In this document: positions 9,361 through 17,708 of the stretch, piece by piece
Numbering within the stretch: position 1 is the stretch's first letter
How the letters are laid out: each line of letters begins with the position of its first letter
Program-made: the position numbers and the translations under genes
DNA from: a bacterium
GTDB taxonomy: Bacteria > Elusimicrobiota > Elusimicrobia > Elusimicrobiales > UBA9959
Direction: 5' to 3'
Assembly (NCBI GenBank): GCA_021789695.1
Contig: JAJYJH010000006.1
Span: 1 to 64,000 of the forward strand
Length of the DNA stretch: 64,000 nucleotides
The notes under the pieces: model-generated
The model's input: the letters and a program-made list of their open reading frames with translations, nothing else
Databases searched by the model: none
Told to the model about the DNA's origin: nothing

Positions 9361-10191
9361 TCATGCCTCCAGCGCCTCCACGGGCTCGGCGAACCTGGCC
9401 GCCATGCCCGGCTTGACGTTGAGGAAGCAGCTCAGCGCGCGGTGATACTTGTCCATCGCCTCCGGCTGCAGCGCGAACCTGTCGGAAAGTCTAGCGTCGA
9501 AAGACACCATCTCGTCGAGTTTGAAGACCTTGCTCTCAAGGTCGTTGTCCCCGCTCTTTATCTCATTTTCGTACTCCCAGAAATTGGAGAGGGAATGGAA
9601 GCTGCCGGCGTTGACGTGGAAGGCGCTGATGTGGTCCAGCGACGGTTCCAGCGAGACCCTGCCCATGTCCACCATGTACTTATCTTTGCGGTAGAAGCAG
9701 ATCAACGGGGCCGTGCGGACCCGCCTTATCACCGACGGGCCGAGGTGCCTCGTTATGACCGCGCGCATGTCCTTAGGGACGTATTTCTCCATCACCTCCT
9801 TCAGGCCCGTCCCGGCGAAGCGTATCACGTCGTGAAGGCTCTCCTCCTTCACCAGTCCCTTGATGCGCCCCGAAGAGAACTCCGAGCGGAACAGCACGCC
9901 CTTATGTGAGAAACCGTGACCTTTGTACTGCAGGTAGACGTTGGTCCCGTCGCCCTTGTAGCGCATACGCAGGCTGGCGCCGGAGTGGAACAGGTCGAAG
10001 TCCGGGGTATCCAGGAACTGGTCCATGAAGGAGGTGGTTTTCATGTGGCGCACGCCCTTTTTTATGGCGAAGTAGCGGCTCAGCTCTTCCGCCGTCCCGG
10101 GAGAGAGCTTCTTCTTTGCCTCTATCTCTATCTTGGACGGGTCGTCCACTCGCAGCTTGTGGCAGATATAGGAAATCAGGAAATCCTTCAT
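9361..10191 (-). CDS. CYTH/VTC-like triphosphate tunnel protein
   Basis: Near the N-terminus is an ExExK signature (IEIEAKKKL, residues 21-29), followed by FLDTPDFDLFHSGASLRMR and VYLQYKG, the ordered charged strands of a triphosphate tunnel fold. Members bind triphosphate, nucleotides or polyphosphate through basic residues lining the tunnel. The ATG overlaps the stop of the histidine-kinase gene as ATGA, so the two are translationally coupled. CYTH is often fused to or paired with CHAD in polyphosphate loci, and both stand around ppk1 here. The activity (triphosphatase, or VTC-like polyphosphate polymerase or binding) cannot be fixed from sequence. Confidence 0.8.
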   Translation of the reverse strand: MKDFLISYICHKLRVDDPSKIEIEAKKKLSPGTAEELSRYFAIKKGVRHMKTTSFMDQFLDTPDFDLFHSGASLRMRYKGDGTNVYLQYKGHGFSHKGVLFRSEFSSGRIKGLVKEESLHDVIRFAGTGLKEVMEKYVPKDMRAVITRHLGPSVIRRVRTAPLICFYRKDKYMVDMGRVSLEPSLDHISAFHVNAGSFHSLSNFWEYENEIKSGDNDLESKVFKLDEMVSFDARLSDRFALQPEAMDKYHRALSCFLNVKPGMAARFAEPVEALEA

Positions 10192-11972
10192 TTCATCTTC
10201 TCCGGAGGCAGCGTGAACCAGAACCTGGAACCTGCGCCCTCGGCGCTCTCGGCCCCTACGGAACCGCCGTGCAGTTCCACGACGTGCCTGACTATGGAAA
10301 GCCCCAGGCCGGTGCCGCCCATCTCGCGCGAGCGGGCCTTGTCCACGCGGTAGAAGCGCTCGAAGACGCGCGGCAGGTGCGAAGCGGGGATGCCTATGCC
10401 GTTGTCTGTTACCGTCACCCGCACCGCACCCGGCAGTTCTTCGGCAGTCAACGACACCTTCGGGGCGCCCGCGCAGAACTTCACCGCGTTGTCAAGCAGG
10501 TTTATCAGGACCTGCTTGAGTTTCTCCGGGTCCGCCTGCGCGCAGAGGCCGGCCGGGATTTCGTTCGTCACCTCGGCCTTCCTGGGCGCGAAAGCCGGCG
10601 CAAGGGATTTTATCACCGAATCAGCGAACATCCTAAGTTCCACTCGCTCCTTCCTGACGGCGGCCTGCGGCGACTCAAGCGAGGAGAGTTTCAGCAGGTC
10701 GCTGACGATGTTGTCCAGTCTTGAGGCCTGTTCGTAGATGCTGCGCGCGAACTGCGGGCCGTGTTCGCGGTCCTCCAGCGCGCCGTCGAGCAGCGTTTCG
10801 GCGCTGCCCTTGATGGCCGTCAACGGCGTCTTGAGTTCATGGGAGACGTTGGCCACGAAGTCGCGGCGCGTCGCGTCGAGCCGGCGCGCCTCGGTCACAT
10901 CGCGCATCAGCACCATACAGCCGGAGACGCGGCCGCCGGTGAATACCGGCGAGGCGTTTACGCCGAAGACGCCCCTGACCGGGACCGAGAACTCGGCCTC
11001 TCCGGAGACAGGGGAGGCGCCCTCCACGACCCTGGCGCAGATCTCGCTGAGCCTCGCGCTTGGGACGACCTCCAGCAGCGGTCTGGAAACGGCGTCGGCC
11101 GCTCGCAGGCCGAGCATCCTTTCCAGCGCCGGGTTAACCGAAATTATCCTGGAATCGGCCCCGGTCATCAGCACGCCCTCAGCCATGCCGGTGAAGGCGG
11201 CGGAGAGCTGCTGGGACTGCAGCTCCACGCGACGCAGATTCTCCTCTATCGAGGCCGCCATCGAGTTCAGCGTCTCGGCCAGCTTGCCGATCTCGCCGTG
11301 GAAATCCTTCTGGATGCGGTAGCCGAAGTCGCCGGCGGCGAACTTCTTGGAGGCGTATATAATCTTGTTGAACGGCCGCGTCAGGCCGGCGGAGACCAGG
11401 AGGCTGAGCAGGAACGAAAGCAGCAGCGCTATGGCCAGGGCCGCCAGCAGCGAGCGCCTGAGCGGCTCCCTCGCGGCGGCTATATCGGTCGCCGGCACGG
11501 AGAAGCGGGCTGCCGCCTCCGTGCGACCGCCGGAGACGCGCACCGGGTAGGCCGCGTACAGCATCTCCTTGCCCAGCGTGGCGGAAGTGCGCATGGCGTA
11601 GGCCGGCCTGCCGGCCATCGCGCCCATTACCTCCGGCCTGTGCGCGTGGTTCTCCATGCCCTTCACGCCGGCCTCGTCCAGTTCCGAGTCGGCCAGCACG
11701 CGGCCGCCGGCGGCTATTATGGTGACGCGGCAGTGCACCCGCTCCCCCAGCGAGTGGGCCAACTCGTTTATTTTCGGGGAGGCCAGGTCGTTCGTGGTAA
11801 GGCGGGCGGAGAGCAGAGCGGCCTCGTCTGAGAGCTTTGCCTTGAGGGCCGAGAGTTCCACGTTCTCTATCTTGTGATAGACCAGCAGGAAAGCCGAACC
11901 GAGTACGGCGGCGGAGAGCACCAGGTAGGACAGAAAAAGTCGGGAACGGAATGTCTTAAACAGGCCCTTCAT
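10188..11972 (-). CDS. phoR: Membrane sensor histidine kinase, PhoR-like
   Basis: The protein has 594 residues from the chosen start. In order: transmembrane helix 12-32, periplasmic sensor region 33-172, transmembrane helix 173-196, HAMP about 197-250, PAS about 255-360, then HisKA with the phospho-accepting H378 in NVSHELKTP. The ATP-binding domain has NLLDNAVKF, DNGIGIP and GTGLGLSIV boxes. The start at 11972 overlaps the regulator's stop as ATGA; upstream codons in the same frame lie inside the regulator gene. The large periplasmic loop differs from E. coli PhoR, so the signal may be different. The link to phosphate is from context (ppk1, pstS, Pho-box-like repeats). Confidence 0.85.
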   Translation of the reverse strand: MKGLFKTFRSRLFLSYLVLSAAVLGSAFLLVYHKIENVELSALKAKLSDEAALLSARLTTNDLASPKINELAHSLGERVHCRVTIIAAGGRVLADSELDEAGVKGMENHAHRPEVMGAMAGRPAYAMRTSATLGKEMLYAAYPVRVSGGRTEAAARFSVPATDIAAAREPLRRSLLAALAIALLLSFLLSLLVSAGLTRPFNKIIYASKKFAAGDFGYRIQKDFHGEIGKLAETLNSMAASIEENLRRVELQSQQLSAAFTGMAEGVLMTGADSRIISVNPALERMLGLRAADAVSRPLLEVVPSARLSEICARVVEGASPVSGEAEFSVPVRGVFGVNASPVFTGGRVSGCMVLMRDVTEARRLDATRRDFVANVSHELKTPLTAIKGSAETLLDGALEDREHGPQFARSIYEQASRLDNIVSDLLKLSSLESPQAAVRKERVELRMFADSVIKSLAPAFAPRKAEVTNEIPAGLCAQADPEKLKQVLINLLDNAVKFCAGAPKVSLTAEELPGAVRVTVTDNGIGIPASHLPRVFERFYRVDKARSREMGGTGLGLSIVRHVVELHGGSVGAESAEGAGSRFWFTLPPEKMK

Positions 11973-12661
11973 CTGCCAGCCTCGAAGCGATAACCGTAGT
12001 TCTTGACCGTGATTATGCGGCGGCCTTCCTTCTTCAGTTTTCGGCGCAGCGTCCCCACGTGCACGTCCACCGTGCGGGTTTCCAGCTCCAGCGAAGAATC
12101 CATTTCCCAAGCCTTCTCCAGCAGCTCCTCCCGGGTCAGAACACGGTCCCCGGCGGCCATCAACGCCTTGAGCAGCTCGAACTCCTTGGAGGTCAGTTCC
12201 AGCGGCGCGCCCTTGAGTTTCACCTCTACTTTCGCCGCGTCCAGCTCTATCTCGCCGGCGATTAGCTTCTCAGGGGCAGGCTCCGCGCGGGAGGCGCGGC
12301 GCAGCACCGCCTGCACTCTGGCCAGCAGTTCCTTCAGGCTGAAGGGTTTGGTAACGTAGTCGTCAGCGCCCAGGCCAAGCCCCAGGACCTTGTCCGACTC
12401 CTCGCCCTTGGCGGTGAGCATGATTATAGGGATATGGGCGGTCTTCTGGTCGGCCTTCAGCCTGCGGCAGACCTCCAGGCCGTCCAGGCCGGGCAGCATG
12501 AGGTCCAGCAGGATTAGGGCCGGCTTCTCCTTGGCGGCGGTGAGGGCCGCGTAGAAGCCATCATGGACGAGAACCGGGCGGTATCCCTCTTTCTTGAGGT
12601 TGTACTCCACCATGCGGGCTATATCCCGCTCGTCTTCCACCACCATGACCTTCTCGTTCAT
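11969..12661 (-). CDS. phoB: OmpR/PhoB-family response regulator
   Basis: The 230-residue protein has a receiver domain with phospho-accepting D53 (LLDLMLPGLDG), acidic pocket E9/D10 and the conserved KPF segment near residue 105. A C-terminal winged-helix DNA-binding domain follows (residues about 135-228, with LTSKEFELL and RTVDVHVGTLRRKL). The longer open frame to 13093 has no homology and overlaps tilS on the other strand. The ATG at 12661 is preceded by a TATAAT only six bases away. It heads the run phoB-phoR-CYTH-ppk1-CHAD. The Pho assignment rests on family resemblance and neighbours. Confidence 0.88.
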   Translation of the reverse strand: MNEKVMVVEDERDIARMVEYNLKKEGYRPVLVHDGFYAALTAAKEKPALILLDLMLPGLDGLEVCRRLKADQKTAHIPIIMLTAKGEESDKVLGLGLGADDYVTKPFSLKELLARVQAVLRRASRAEPAPEKLIAGEIELDAAKVEVKLKGAPLELTSKEFELLKALMAAGDRVLTREELLEKAWEMDSSLELETRTVDVHVGTLRRKLKKEGRRIITVKNYGYRFEAGR

Positions 12662-12667
12662 AACTAA

Positions 12668-12673
12668 ATTATA
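12668..12673 (-). promoter_or_regulatory. -10 box of phoB, six bases before the ATG
   Basis: TATAAT (12673-12668) with only TTAGTT before the ATG at 12661. No -35 hexamer is visible at the usual distance. The spacing predicts a leaderless transcript. Confidence 0.6.
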
Positions 12674-12704
12674 CAAAGTCCCCCCGTCGGCGGGCGGCCG
12701 GAAG

Positions 12705-12739
12705 CTGTAAATTCCCTGTAAAGCCGGGTTTGGTATAAT
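12705..12739 (+). promoter_or_regulatory. Pho-box-like direct repeat and -10 box of tilS
   Basis: CTGTAAA (12705-12711), TTCC, CTGTAAA (12716-12722) is an exact seven-base direct repeat with an 11-base period. It ends 11 bases before TATAAT (12734-12739), where a PhoB-activated promoter would have its box in place of a -35. The ATG of tilS is six bases after TATAAT. The repeat is also upstream of phoB on the other strand, so it may serve phoB autoregulation instead. Confidence 0.6.
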
Positions 12740-12745
12740 TTCAGC

Positions 12746-13525
12746 ATGTCGAAGAGGGAAACCGTGACAAGGAAAGCGGTGACGATGAAGCTCTGGAACC
12801 GCGTGCTGGCCAACGCCCGCGCACGGGGGCTTTATTCCGACGGCGACTCCATTCTGCTGGCCGTGTCGGGCGGGCCGGACTCGGTGGCCATGCTGGACTT
12901 CTTCGCGGGGCAGGCTCGAACGCACAGGCTGAAGCTGCACGTCTGCCACGTCAACCACCGCCTGCGCGGCAAGGCGGCCGACGCCGACGCCGCCTTCGTG
13001 AAGAGGCTGGCCGGCGCTTACGGCATAAGCGTCTCGATACTCTCCGCCGACGTAAAAAAACTGGCCGAGAAGGCCGGCACGGGAGTGGAACACGCTGCCC
13101 GCACTGCCCGCTACCGGCTGCTGGCCGATACGGCCTTAAAGCGCAAGTGCGTTCTTGTGGCCACGGCCCACCATTCCGACGACCACGCGGAGACCATCCT
13201 GCTGAACCTGTTGCGCGGGACCGAGCCCAAGGGCCTGCTGGGCATCCCGGAGAAACGGCTGCTCCGCAAACGCGGCAAGAGGCGCGTAGATATCATAAGG
13301 CCCATGCTGGCCGTGTCCCGCAAGGAGATCGGGGAATACCTGAAACTCAACGGGCTCCCCTCGCGCAAGGACCACACCAACGAGGACGAGCACTACACCC
13401 GCAACTGGATCCGCAAGACCCTGCTCCCCATCCTGGAGAAGAAACAGCCCCGCCTCCGCGCCCACCTCGCCGTTCTCTCCCGCAAGCTCAGTTCCTTGAT
13501 AAAACATTCAAAAAGCTTGATCTAA
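12746..13525 (+). CDS. tilS: tRNA(Ile)-lysidine synthase
   Basis: The 259-residue protein has the PP-loop SGGPDS at residues 41-46, which binds ATP to activate C34 of tRNA-Ile2 for lysidine addition. It also has the TilS stretches CHVNHRLRG and ATAHHSDDHAETILLNLLRGT. Only the catalytic N-terminal domain is present; the C-terminal tRNA-binding domains of the E. coli enzyme are absent, as in short TilS forms. The start at 12746 is six bases after a TATAAT and has no ribosome site; an in-frame ATG at 12785 (MKLWNRV) is an alternative. It is divergent from phoB. Confidence 0.92.
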   Translation: MSKRETVTRKAVTMKLWNRVLANARARGLYSDGDSILLAVSGGPDSVAMLDFFAGQARTHRLKLHVCHVNHRLRGKAADADAAFVKRLAGAYGISVSILSADVKKLAEKAGTGVEHAARTARYRLLADTALKRKCVLVATAHHSDDHAETILLNLLRGTEPKGLLGIPEKRLLRKRGKRRVDIIRPMLAVSRKEIGEYLKLNGLPSRKDHTNEDEHYTRNWIRKTLLPILEKKQPRLRAHLAVLSRKLSSLIKHSKSLI

Positions 13526-13529
13526 GGGA

Positions 13530-13580
13530 AAAAGGCTGCTTTTTTCGCCGAGCAAAAAAAGCGGCCTGTCCCCCTTTTCA
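13530..13580. repeat. REP-like imperfect palindrome between tilS and metG
   Basis: GGCTGCTTTTTT (13534-13545) pairs with AAAAAAAGCGGCC (13554-13566), and the right arm continues into TGTCCCCCTTTT. On the minus strand this reads GGGGGACAGGCCGCTTTT, closely similar to GGGGACAGGCTACTTTT in the perfect palindrome at 44939-44989. It sits between convergent genes and may also terminate both. Confidence 0.6.
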
Positions 13581-13586
13581 GCCTTT

Positions 13587-15266
13587 TTAGGCCGGGTTGG
13601 AGGAGGCTTTGAGCTTCTCTATTTCGGCTTTGATCTGGTCGTCTGGGATCTTAGCGAAGAGCAGGGTATCGTCTGGCCCAAGCGCCACGTTGTCCAGGGA
13701 AGCCGTATAAGGCTTGAACTCCGGGGCGCCCTCGCGCGGCACGCCGGCCTTGGCCAGGATCTTCAGGGCAGTATCGGGGATGACCGGGTAGAGCAGTATC
13801 GCGCAGTTTACGATGGCGCGGGCGGCGACGTTGAGCACGGTGGCGCAGCGGTCAATATCCGTCTTGCGCAGCTTCCACGGGGCGGTGTCGTTGACGTATT
13901 TGTTGGCCGCTATCGCCTGGGCCATAGCGCCCGAGAGCGCCTGGCGCACCTTGTAGGAATAGTAGCTGCGGCCCACCTCGTCAAACGCCGGCTGAAAGGG
14001 ATCCAGCAGCGCCTTGTCCTCGGGCTTAAGCTCCCCCTGCGCGGGGACCTTCCCGTCGAAGTTCTTCTTTATGAACGAGAAGCAGCGGTTCACCAGGTTG
14101 CCCAGGGTGTCGGCCAGCTCGTTGTTGCGCGCGGCGAAGTCCTCCCACAGGAACTGCGAGTCCGCGGTCTCCGGGCCGTTGGAGGCTATCGCGTAGCGCA
14201 GCGCGTCCACCGAGTACTTGGAGAAGAAGTCGTCCGTATCTATGTACCAGCCCTCGGACTTGGAGAACTTGCGGTTCTCCAGATTATAGAACTCGTTGCC
14301 GGGCACATTGTCCGGCAGGATGTACGGTTTGCTCTGGCCCATCAGCATGGCCGGCCAGATTATAGTGTGGAAGATAATGTTGTCCTTGCCTATAAAGTGC
14401 ACCAGCTTCACGTCCTTGCCGAACCACCAGTCCTTCCAGGCTTCGGGCTCGCCCTTGAGCCTGGCCCATTCCATCGTCGCCGAGATGTAGCCTATCGGCG
14501 CGTCGAACCAGACGTAAAGGACCTTGCCCCTGGCCTCCGGCAGCGGCACCGGCACGCCCCAGGTCAGCTCGCGGGTGATCGCGCGCTTCACCAGGCCCTC
14601 GTTTATCAGCGAGAGAGCCTTGTTCTTCACGTTGGGCTTCCAGTCGGTCTTGCTCTCCAGCCACGCCTTCAGCTTGGGGCCGAAGGCCGGCAGGTCCAGA
14701 AAGTATTGCGTGACCTCCCGGATCTCGGGCTTGGTGCCGCAGACCTTGCACGTCGGGCCGACCACCTTGGACGGCTCCAGCCACTCGCCGCACTTAGTAC
14801 ACTCGTCGCCGCGCACATCGGGCGCCCCGCACTTGGGGCAGGAGCCGGTCACGTAGCGGTCGGCCAGGAAGCGCTCGCATTTCGGGCAGTAGAACTGCTG
14901 CTCGGCCGCGGGCTTGATGAGGCCCTTGCCGTACAACTCGGTGAAGAACTCCTGCGACAGCGGGTAATGCTCGGCTATCGTGGTGCGGGAGAAATGGTCG
15001 AAGCGGATGTTGAGTTTGTCGAAGAAGGCCTTTATGGTCTTATGATGCCCGTCCACGTATTCCTTGTACGGCACGCCCGCCTTCTCGGCGTTTATCGTGA
15101 TGGCCACGCCGTGCTCGTCGGTGCCGCAGATGTAGATAACCTCCTCTCGTTTCTGACGGAGAAAACGGCTGAAGACGTCCGCCGGCAGATAGGCGCCGGC
15201 TATATGGCCGAAATGTATGGGTCCGTTGGCGTAGGGTAATGCGCTGGTAATCAGGTATTTTGACAT
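13587..15266 (-). CDS. metG: Methionyl-tRNA synthetase
   Basis: The 559-residue enzyme carries the class I HIGH-type motif PIHFGH (residues 16-21) and the KMSKS-type motif KFSKS near residue 332. Two zinc-knuckle pairs lie in the connective peptide (CPKC...CPKC and CTKC...CKVC). It charges tRNA-Met with methionine. The C-terminal dimerisation domain found in some MetG proteins is absent. A GGAG ribosome site lies five to eight bases before the ATG and a TATAAT lies at 15298-15293, giving a normal leader of about 20 bases. Confidence 0.96.
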   Translation of the reverse strand: MSKYLITSALPYANGPIHFGHIAGAYLPADVFSRFLRQKREEVIYICGTDEHGVAITINAEKAGVPYKEYVDGHHKTIKAFFDKLNIRFDHFSRTTIAEHYPLSQEFFTELYGKGLIKPAAEQQFYCPKCERFLADRYVTGSCPKCGAPDVRGDECTKCGEWLEPSKVVGPTCKVCGTKPEIREVTQYFLDLPAFGPKLKAWLESKTDWKPNVKNKALSLINEGLVKRAITRELTWGVPVPLPEARGKVLYVWFDAPIGYISATMEWARLKGEPEAWKDWWFGKDVKLVHFIGKDNIIFHTIIWPAMLMGQSKPYILPDNVPGNEFYNLENRKFSKSEGWYIDTDDFFSKYSVDALRYAIASNGPETADSQFLWEDFAARNNELADTLGNLVNRCFSFIKKNFDGKVPAQGELKPEDKALLDPFQPAFDEVGRSYYSYKVRQALSGAMAQAIAANKYVNDTAPWKLRKTDIDRCATVLNVAARAIVNCAILLYPVIPDTALKILAKAGVPREGAPEFKPYTASLDNVALGPDDTLLFAKIPDDQIKAEIEKLKASSNPA

Positions 15267-15292
15267 GTATTCTCCGACTTCCTTAAAAGACG

Positions 15293-15298
15293 ATTATA
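15293..15298 (-). promoter_or_regulatory. -10 box of metG
   Basis: TATAAT about 27 bases before the ATG; the leader contains the ribosome site, unlike the many short-leader genes nearby. No clear -35 is seen. Confidence 0.5.
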
Positions 15299-15338
15299 TC
15301 AATCTCCGGCGGGGCCGGGAAATTAGGAAGCAGCGTCC

Positions 15339-16067
15339 CTACCGGCGGGCTTCGGCGATGAGTTCCTGGGGGTAGCCGATGGGGAGCACCTTGATGGCAC
15401 CGGTGTTCTTCTGCGCATGCGGGGCCATAAGGCCGGTCTTAGCCAGGCCAAGGGTGAGCGTGAGCCTGGCGATGACGAAGACGCCGCTGTGATGGCCGGT
15501 GTCCGGGCTGAGACCGGAAGGGATGTCCACGGCTATTATCGGTCTGCCGCTCTTGTTCATCAGTTGTATCACGCGGTGGACCGGGCCGGTAGGCTTGCCG
15601 ACGGCGCTCACCCCGAGCAGCGCGTCCAGCAGCAGGTCTGAAGAGGAGAATTCTGCCGCGAGAGCGTCCAGGTCCTCTTTGTGCGTCATGGCGACCGGCA
15701 CTCCGGCGGCTCTCGCGGCCTCCAGGTTTTTCACTACCAGTTCGCCGTAACCGGTCTCCTTGGGCGGCAGGATGAAGGCCTTCGCCTCGGCGCCGGCCAG
15801 CTTCAGGTACCTGGCCGCTACCAGGCCGTCGCCGCCGTTGTTGCCGCGGCCGCAGCAGACCGCGGTCTTAAGGCCGGCCGCCCCCCTGCCCAGCGCGGCT
15901 CTGGCGTACTCAAGCGAGGCTTCGGCCACGGCCTTCCCCGCGTTCTCCATCAGCACCGCGGAAGGGACGCCGTACTCGCTGGAGGCCTTGCGGTCCAGAT
16001 ACTTCATCTTCTCCGCCGTGACCACCGGCAGCCCGTCGAATTCCTTTACCTGCGGTATCTTGGACAC
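15339..16067 (-). CDS. nnrE: NAD(P)H-hydrate epimerase (YjeF N-terminal type)
   Basis: The 242-residue protein has the YjeF_N pattern: PSAVLMENAGKAVAE, a nucleotide-binding CGRGNNGGDGLVAAR loop, a DLLLDALLGVSAVG segment and VDIPSGLSPDTG. It epimerises the damaged R-form of NADHX and NADPHX for repair. The ADP-dependent dehydratase domain often fused to it is absent and is not seen elsewhere in the window. The start is GTG with GGAGGG just upstream. It follows the membrane protein at 16078 by 10 bases and is probably co-transcribed with it. Confidence 0.9.
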   Translation of the reverse strand: MSKIPQVKEFDGLPVVTAEKMKYLDRKASSEYGVPSAVLMENAGKAVAEASLEYARAALGRGAAGLKTAVCCGRGNNGGDGLVAARYLKLAGAEAKAFILPPKETGYGELVVKNLEAARAAGVPVAMTHKEDLDALAAEFSSSDLLLDALLGVSAVGKPTGPVHRVIQLMNKSGRPIIAVDIPSGLSPDTGHHSGVFVIARLTLTLGLAKTGLMAPHAQKNTGAIKVLPIGYPQELIAEARR

Positions 16068-16077
16068 GCGCCCTCCG

Positions 16078-16629
16078 CTACATTCCCATCGCCAGCCAGA
16101 CCAGCCAGACGGAGAAGTACACCGAAGCCATGAACCCCGCCGCGATGAGCCCGGCGTACGGCAGCAGCACCGACAGGACGGCCTTGTTGCCGGAAACCGG
16201 GTAGACGCGCCGCACCAGGCGCACGCGGGCGTAGATTACGAGGAGGGCGCAGAGCAGCAGCGACATAAAGGAGCCGACGACGCCCAGCTTCGCCAGGAAG
16301 GCCAGCGGCACCAACGCGGTGAGCAGGTAATCGCTGAGGCCGAAAACCCCGAAGAGCCTCCCCGCACTGCCCCTGGCTCCGGTCAGGTCCATGAACAGAT
16401 GTATGACCGAGGCCATGAAGTAGTTCAGCGCCAGCACCAGCACCAGCACTATCGCGAAAGAGAGAGCGCCAGGCGGCACCGCGCCGTGCATACGCAGGAA
16501 GAGAAAAAGGCCCAGCGTGCCGGCACCGTAGCCCAGCAGCCCCGCCTCTCCCAGGCCGGCCGGCGCTTCAGGCCCACCCAGCAGCTCGGGCCTGTCTATC
16601 AGGATGCCCAGAGTGTTGAAAAGGTTCAT
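16078..16629 (-). CDS. Yip1-like integral membrane protein
   Basis: The 183-residue protein has about five hydrophobic helices (LGLFLFL, LVLVLALNYFMASVIHLF, YLLTALVPLAFLA, FMSLLLCALLVIY and the C-terminal VYFSVWLVWLAMGM). The order of helices resembles the Yip1-domain family, but no catalytic motif is visible. The start at 16629 is one base after the sppA stop, which implies translational coupling; the longer open frame to 16674 overlaps sppA. The function is unknown. Linkage to sppA suggests a membrane-protein quality-control or envelope role, which is only inference. Confidence 0.65.
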   Translation of the reverse strand: MNLFNTLGILIDRPELLGGPEAPAGLGEAGLLGYGAGTLGLFLFLRMHGAVPPGALSFAIVLVLVLALNYFMASVIHLFMDLTGARGSAGRLFGVFGLSDYLLTALVPLAFLAKLGVVGSFMSLLLCALLVIYARVRLVRRVYPVSGNKAVLSVLLPYAGLIAAGFMASVYFSVWLVWLAMGM

Positions 16630-16630
16630 A

Positions 16631-17674
16631 TCAGCGTCCGTACCAGCGGTATTCCAGCGTCGGGGCGCTCTCAAGCGCGTCCGTCACGGCCTTCGTGCCG
16701 GAGAAGGAGAGCCTGCTGTCCAGCATGGAGAAGAACTGCTGGAAGGGGTCGGGCTGGGTGACCACCCGCGGGTTCCTGCCGATATTGGCGGCCAGTCCGG
16801 CGGCGTCTATGGCGTCCTGCAGGTCGCCCAGCTTGTCCACCAGGCCGTTCCCGCTGGCCTGGCGGCCGGTGAAGACCCGGCCGTCGGCGATGGTCTTCAC
16901 CTGTTCCACGGTCATGTGGCGGCCCAGCGCCACTGCGTGGACGAACTGGTCGTAGGAGTCGTCTATCATCCCCTGCAGCAGTTTCCGTTCCTCGGGCGTC
17001 ATCGGGCGCGTGGGCGAGCCGATGTCCTTGAACTTGCCGGACTTGATCGTGTTGTTCTCCATGCCTATCTTCTTCATCAGCCCGGCGAAATCGTTCACGC
17101 TGAAGATGACGCCGATGGAGCCGGTGATGGTGCCGGGGAGGGCGAAGATCTGGTCGCAGGCGGAAGCCACGTAGTAGCCGCCGCTGGCCGAGACCTCTCC
17201 GAAACGGGCGATGAACGGTTTATGCGTCTCCGCCTTGGCCTTCATGATGGCCGAATAGATCTCCTGCACTGCCCCGACCGAGCCTCCGGGCGAGTTGATA
17301 TCCAGGACTATGGCCTTCACCGCCTTGCGCTTGGCCATATTGGTTATCTGCTTGGCTATCTGCTGGCTGCCGCGGTCCCACGGCCTGGAGGAGTCGCCTT
17401 GCGCTATGACGCCGTATATCGGCACCACGCCAACGGCGTCCTTGCCTTTCTCGGAAAGTCCGGCCAGCCTGGTGAGTTCGCTCTCCTTGGGGTGCGCCGT
17501 GCGCGCCGCGTCCATCCGCGTTATCACCGGATAGGCCGTTAGTATGGAGACCGCGTAGAGCGCGGCCAGGAGCTTCACCCAGAACGCGGAACCGCTCCGG
17601 GCCGGGCTCTTCGCGGCCGGTAGCGGCGGCTGCGCCGGCGGGGTCTGAGGTGCGTTGTTGTTCTGTTCTTCCAT
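16631..17674 (-). CDS. sppA: Signal peptide peptidase SppA, S49 family
   Basis: The 347-residue protein has an N-terminal Pro-rich cytoplasmic stretch, one transmembrane helix (residues about 31-51) and a single S49 protease domain. The catalytic serine is S164 in SASGGYY and the general-base lysine is K211 in KSGKFKD, which matches the short Bacillus-type enzyme rather than the double-length E. coli one. LDINSPGGSV forms the oxyanion loop. It degrades leftover signal peptides in the membrane. AGGAGG lies ahead of the ATG, and the stop is one base before the next gene. Confidence 0.93.
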   Translation of the reverse strand: MEEQNNNAPQTPPAQPPLPAAKSPARSGSAFWVKLLAALYAVSILTAYPVITRMDAARTAHPKESELTRLAGLSEKGKDAVGVVPIYGVIAQGDSSRPWDRGSQQIAKQITNMAKRKAVKAIVLDINSPGGSVGAVQEIYSAIMKAKAETHKPFIARFGEVSASGGYYVASACDQIFALPGTITGSIGVIFSVNDFAGLMKKIGMENNTIKSGKFKDIGSPTRPMTPEERKLLQGMIDDSYDQFVHAVALGRHMTVEQVKTIADGRVFTGRQASGNGLVDKLGDLQDAIDAAGLAANIGRNPRVVTQPDPFQQFFSMLDSRLSFSGTKAVTDALESAPTLEYRWYGR

Positions 17675-17708
17675 TTTTTCCTCCTAGGGATACGAGAACT
17701 TCCGGACT

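Noticed and set aside
12662-13093. N-terminal extension of the response regulator
   Set aside because: It runs antisense through tilS and lacks homology; receiver domains start at the MNEKVMVVEDE methionine.
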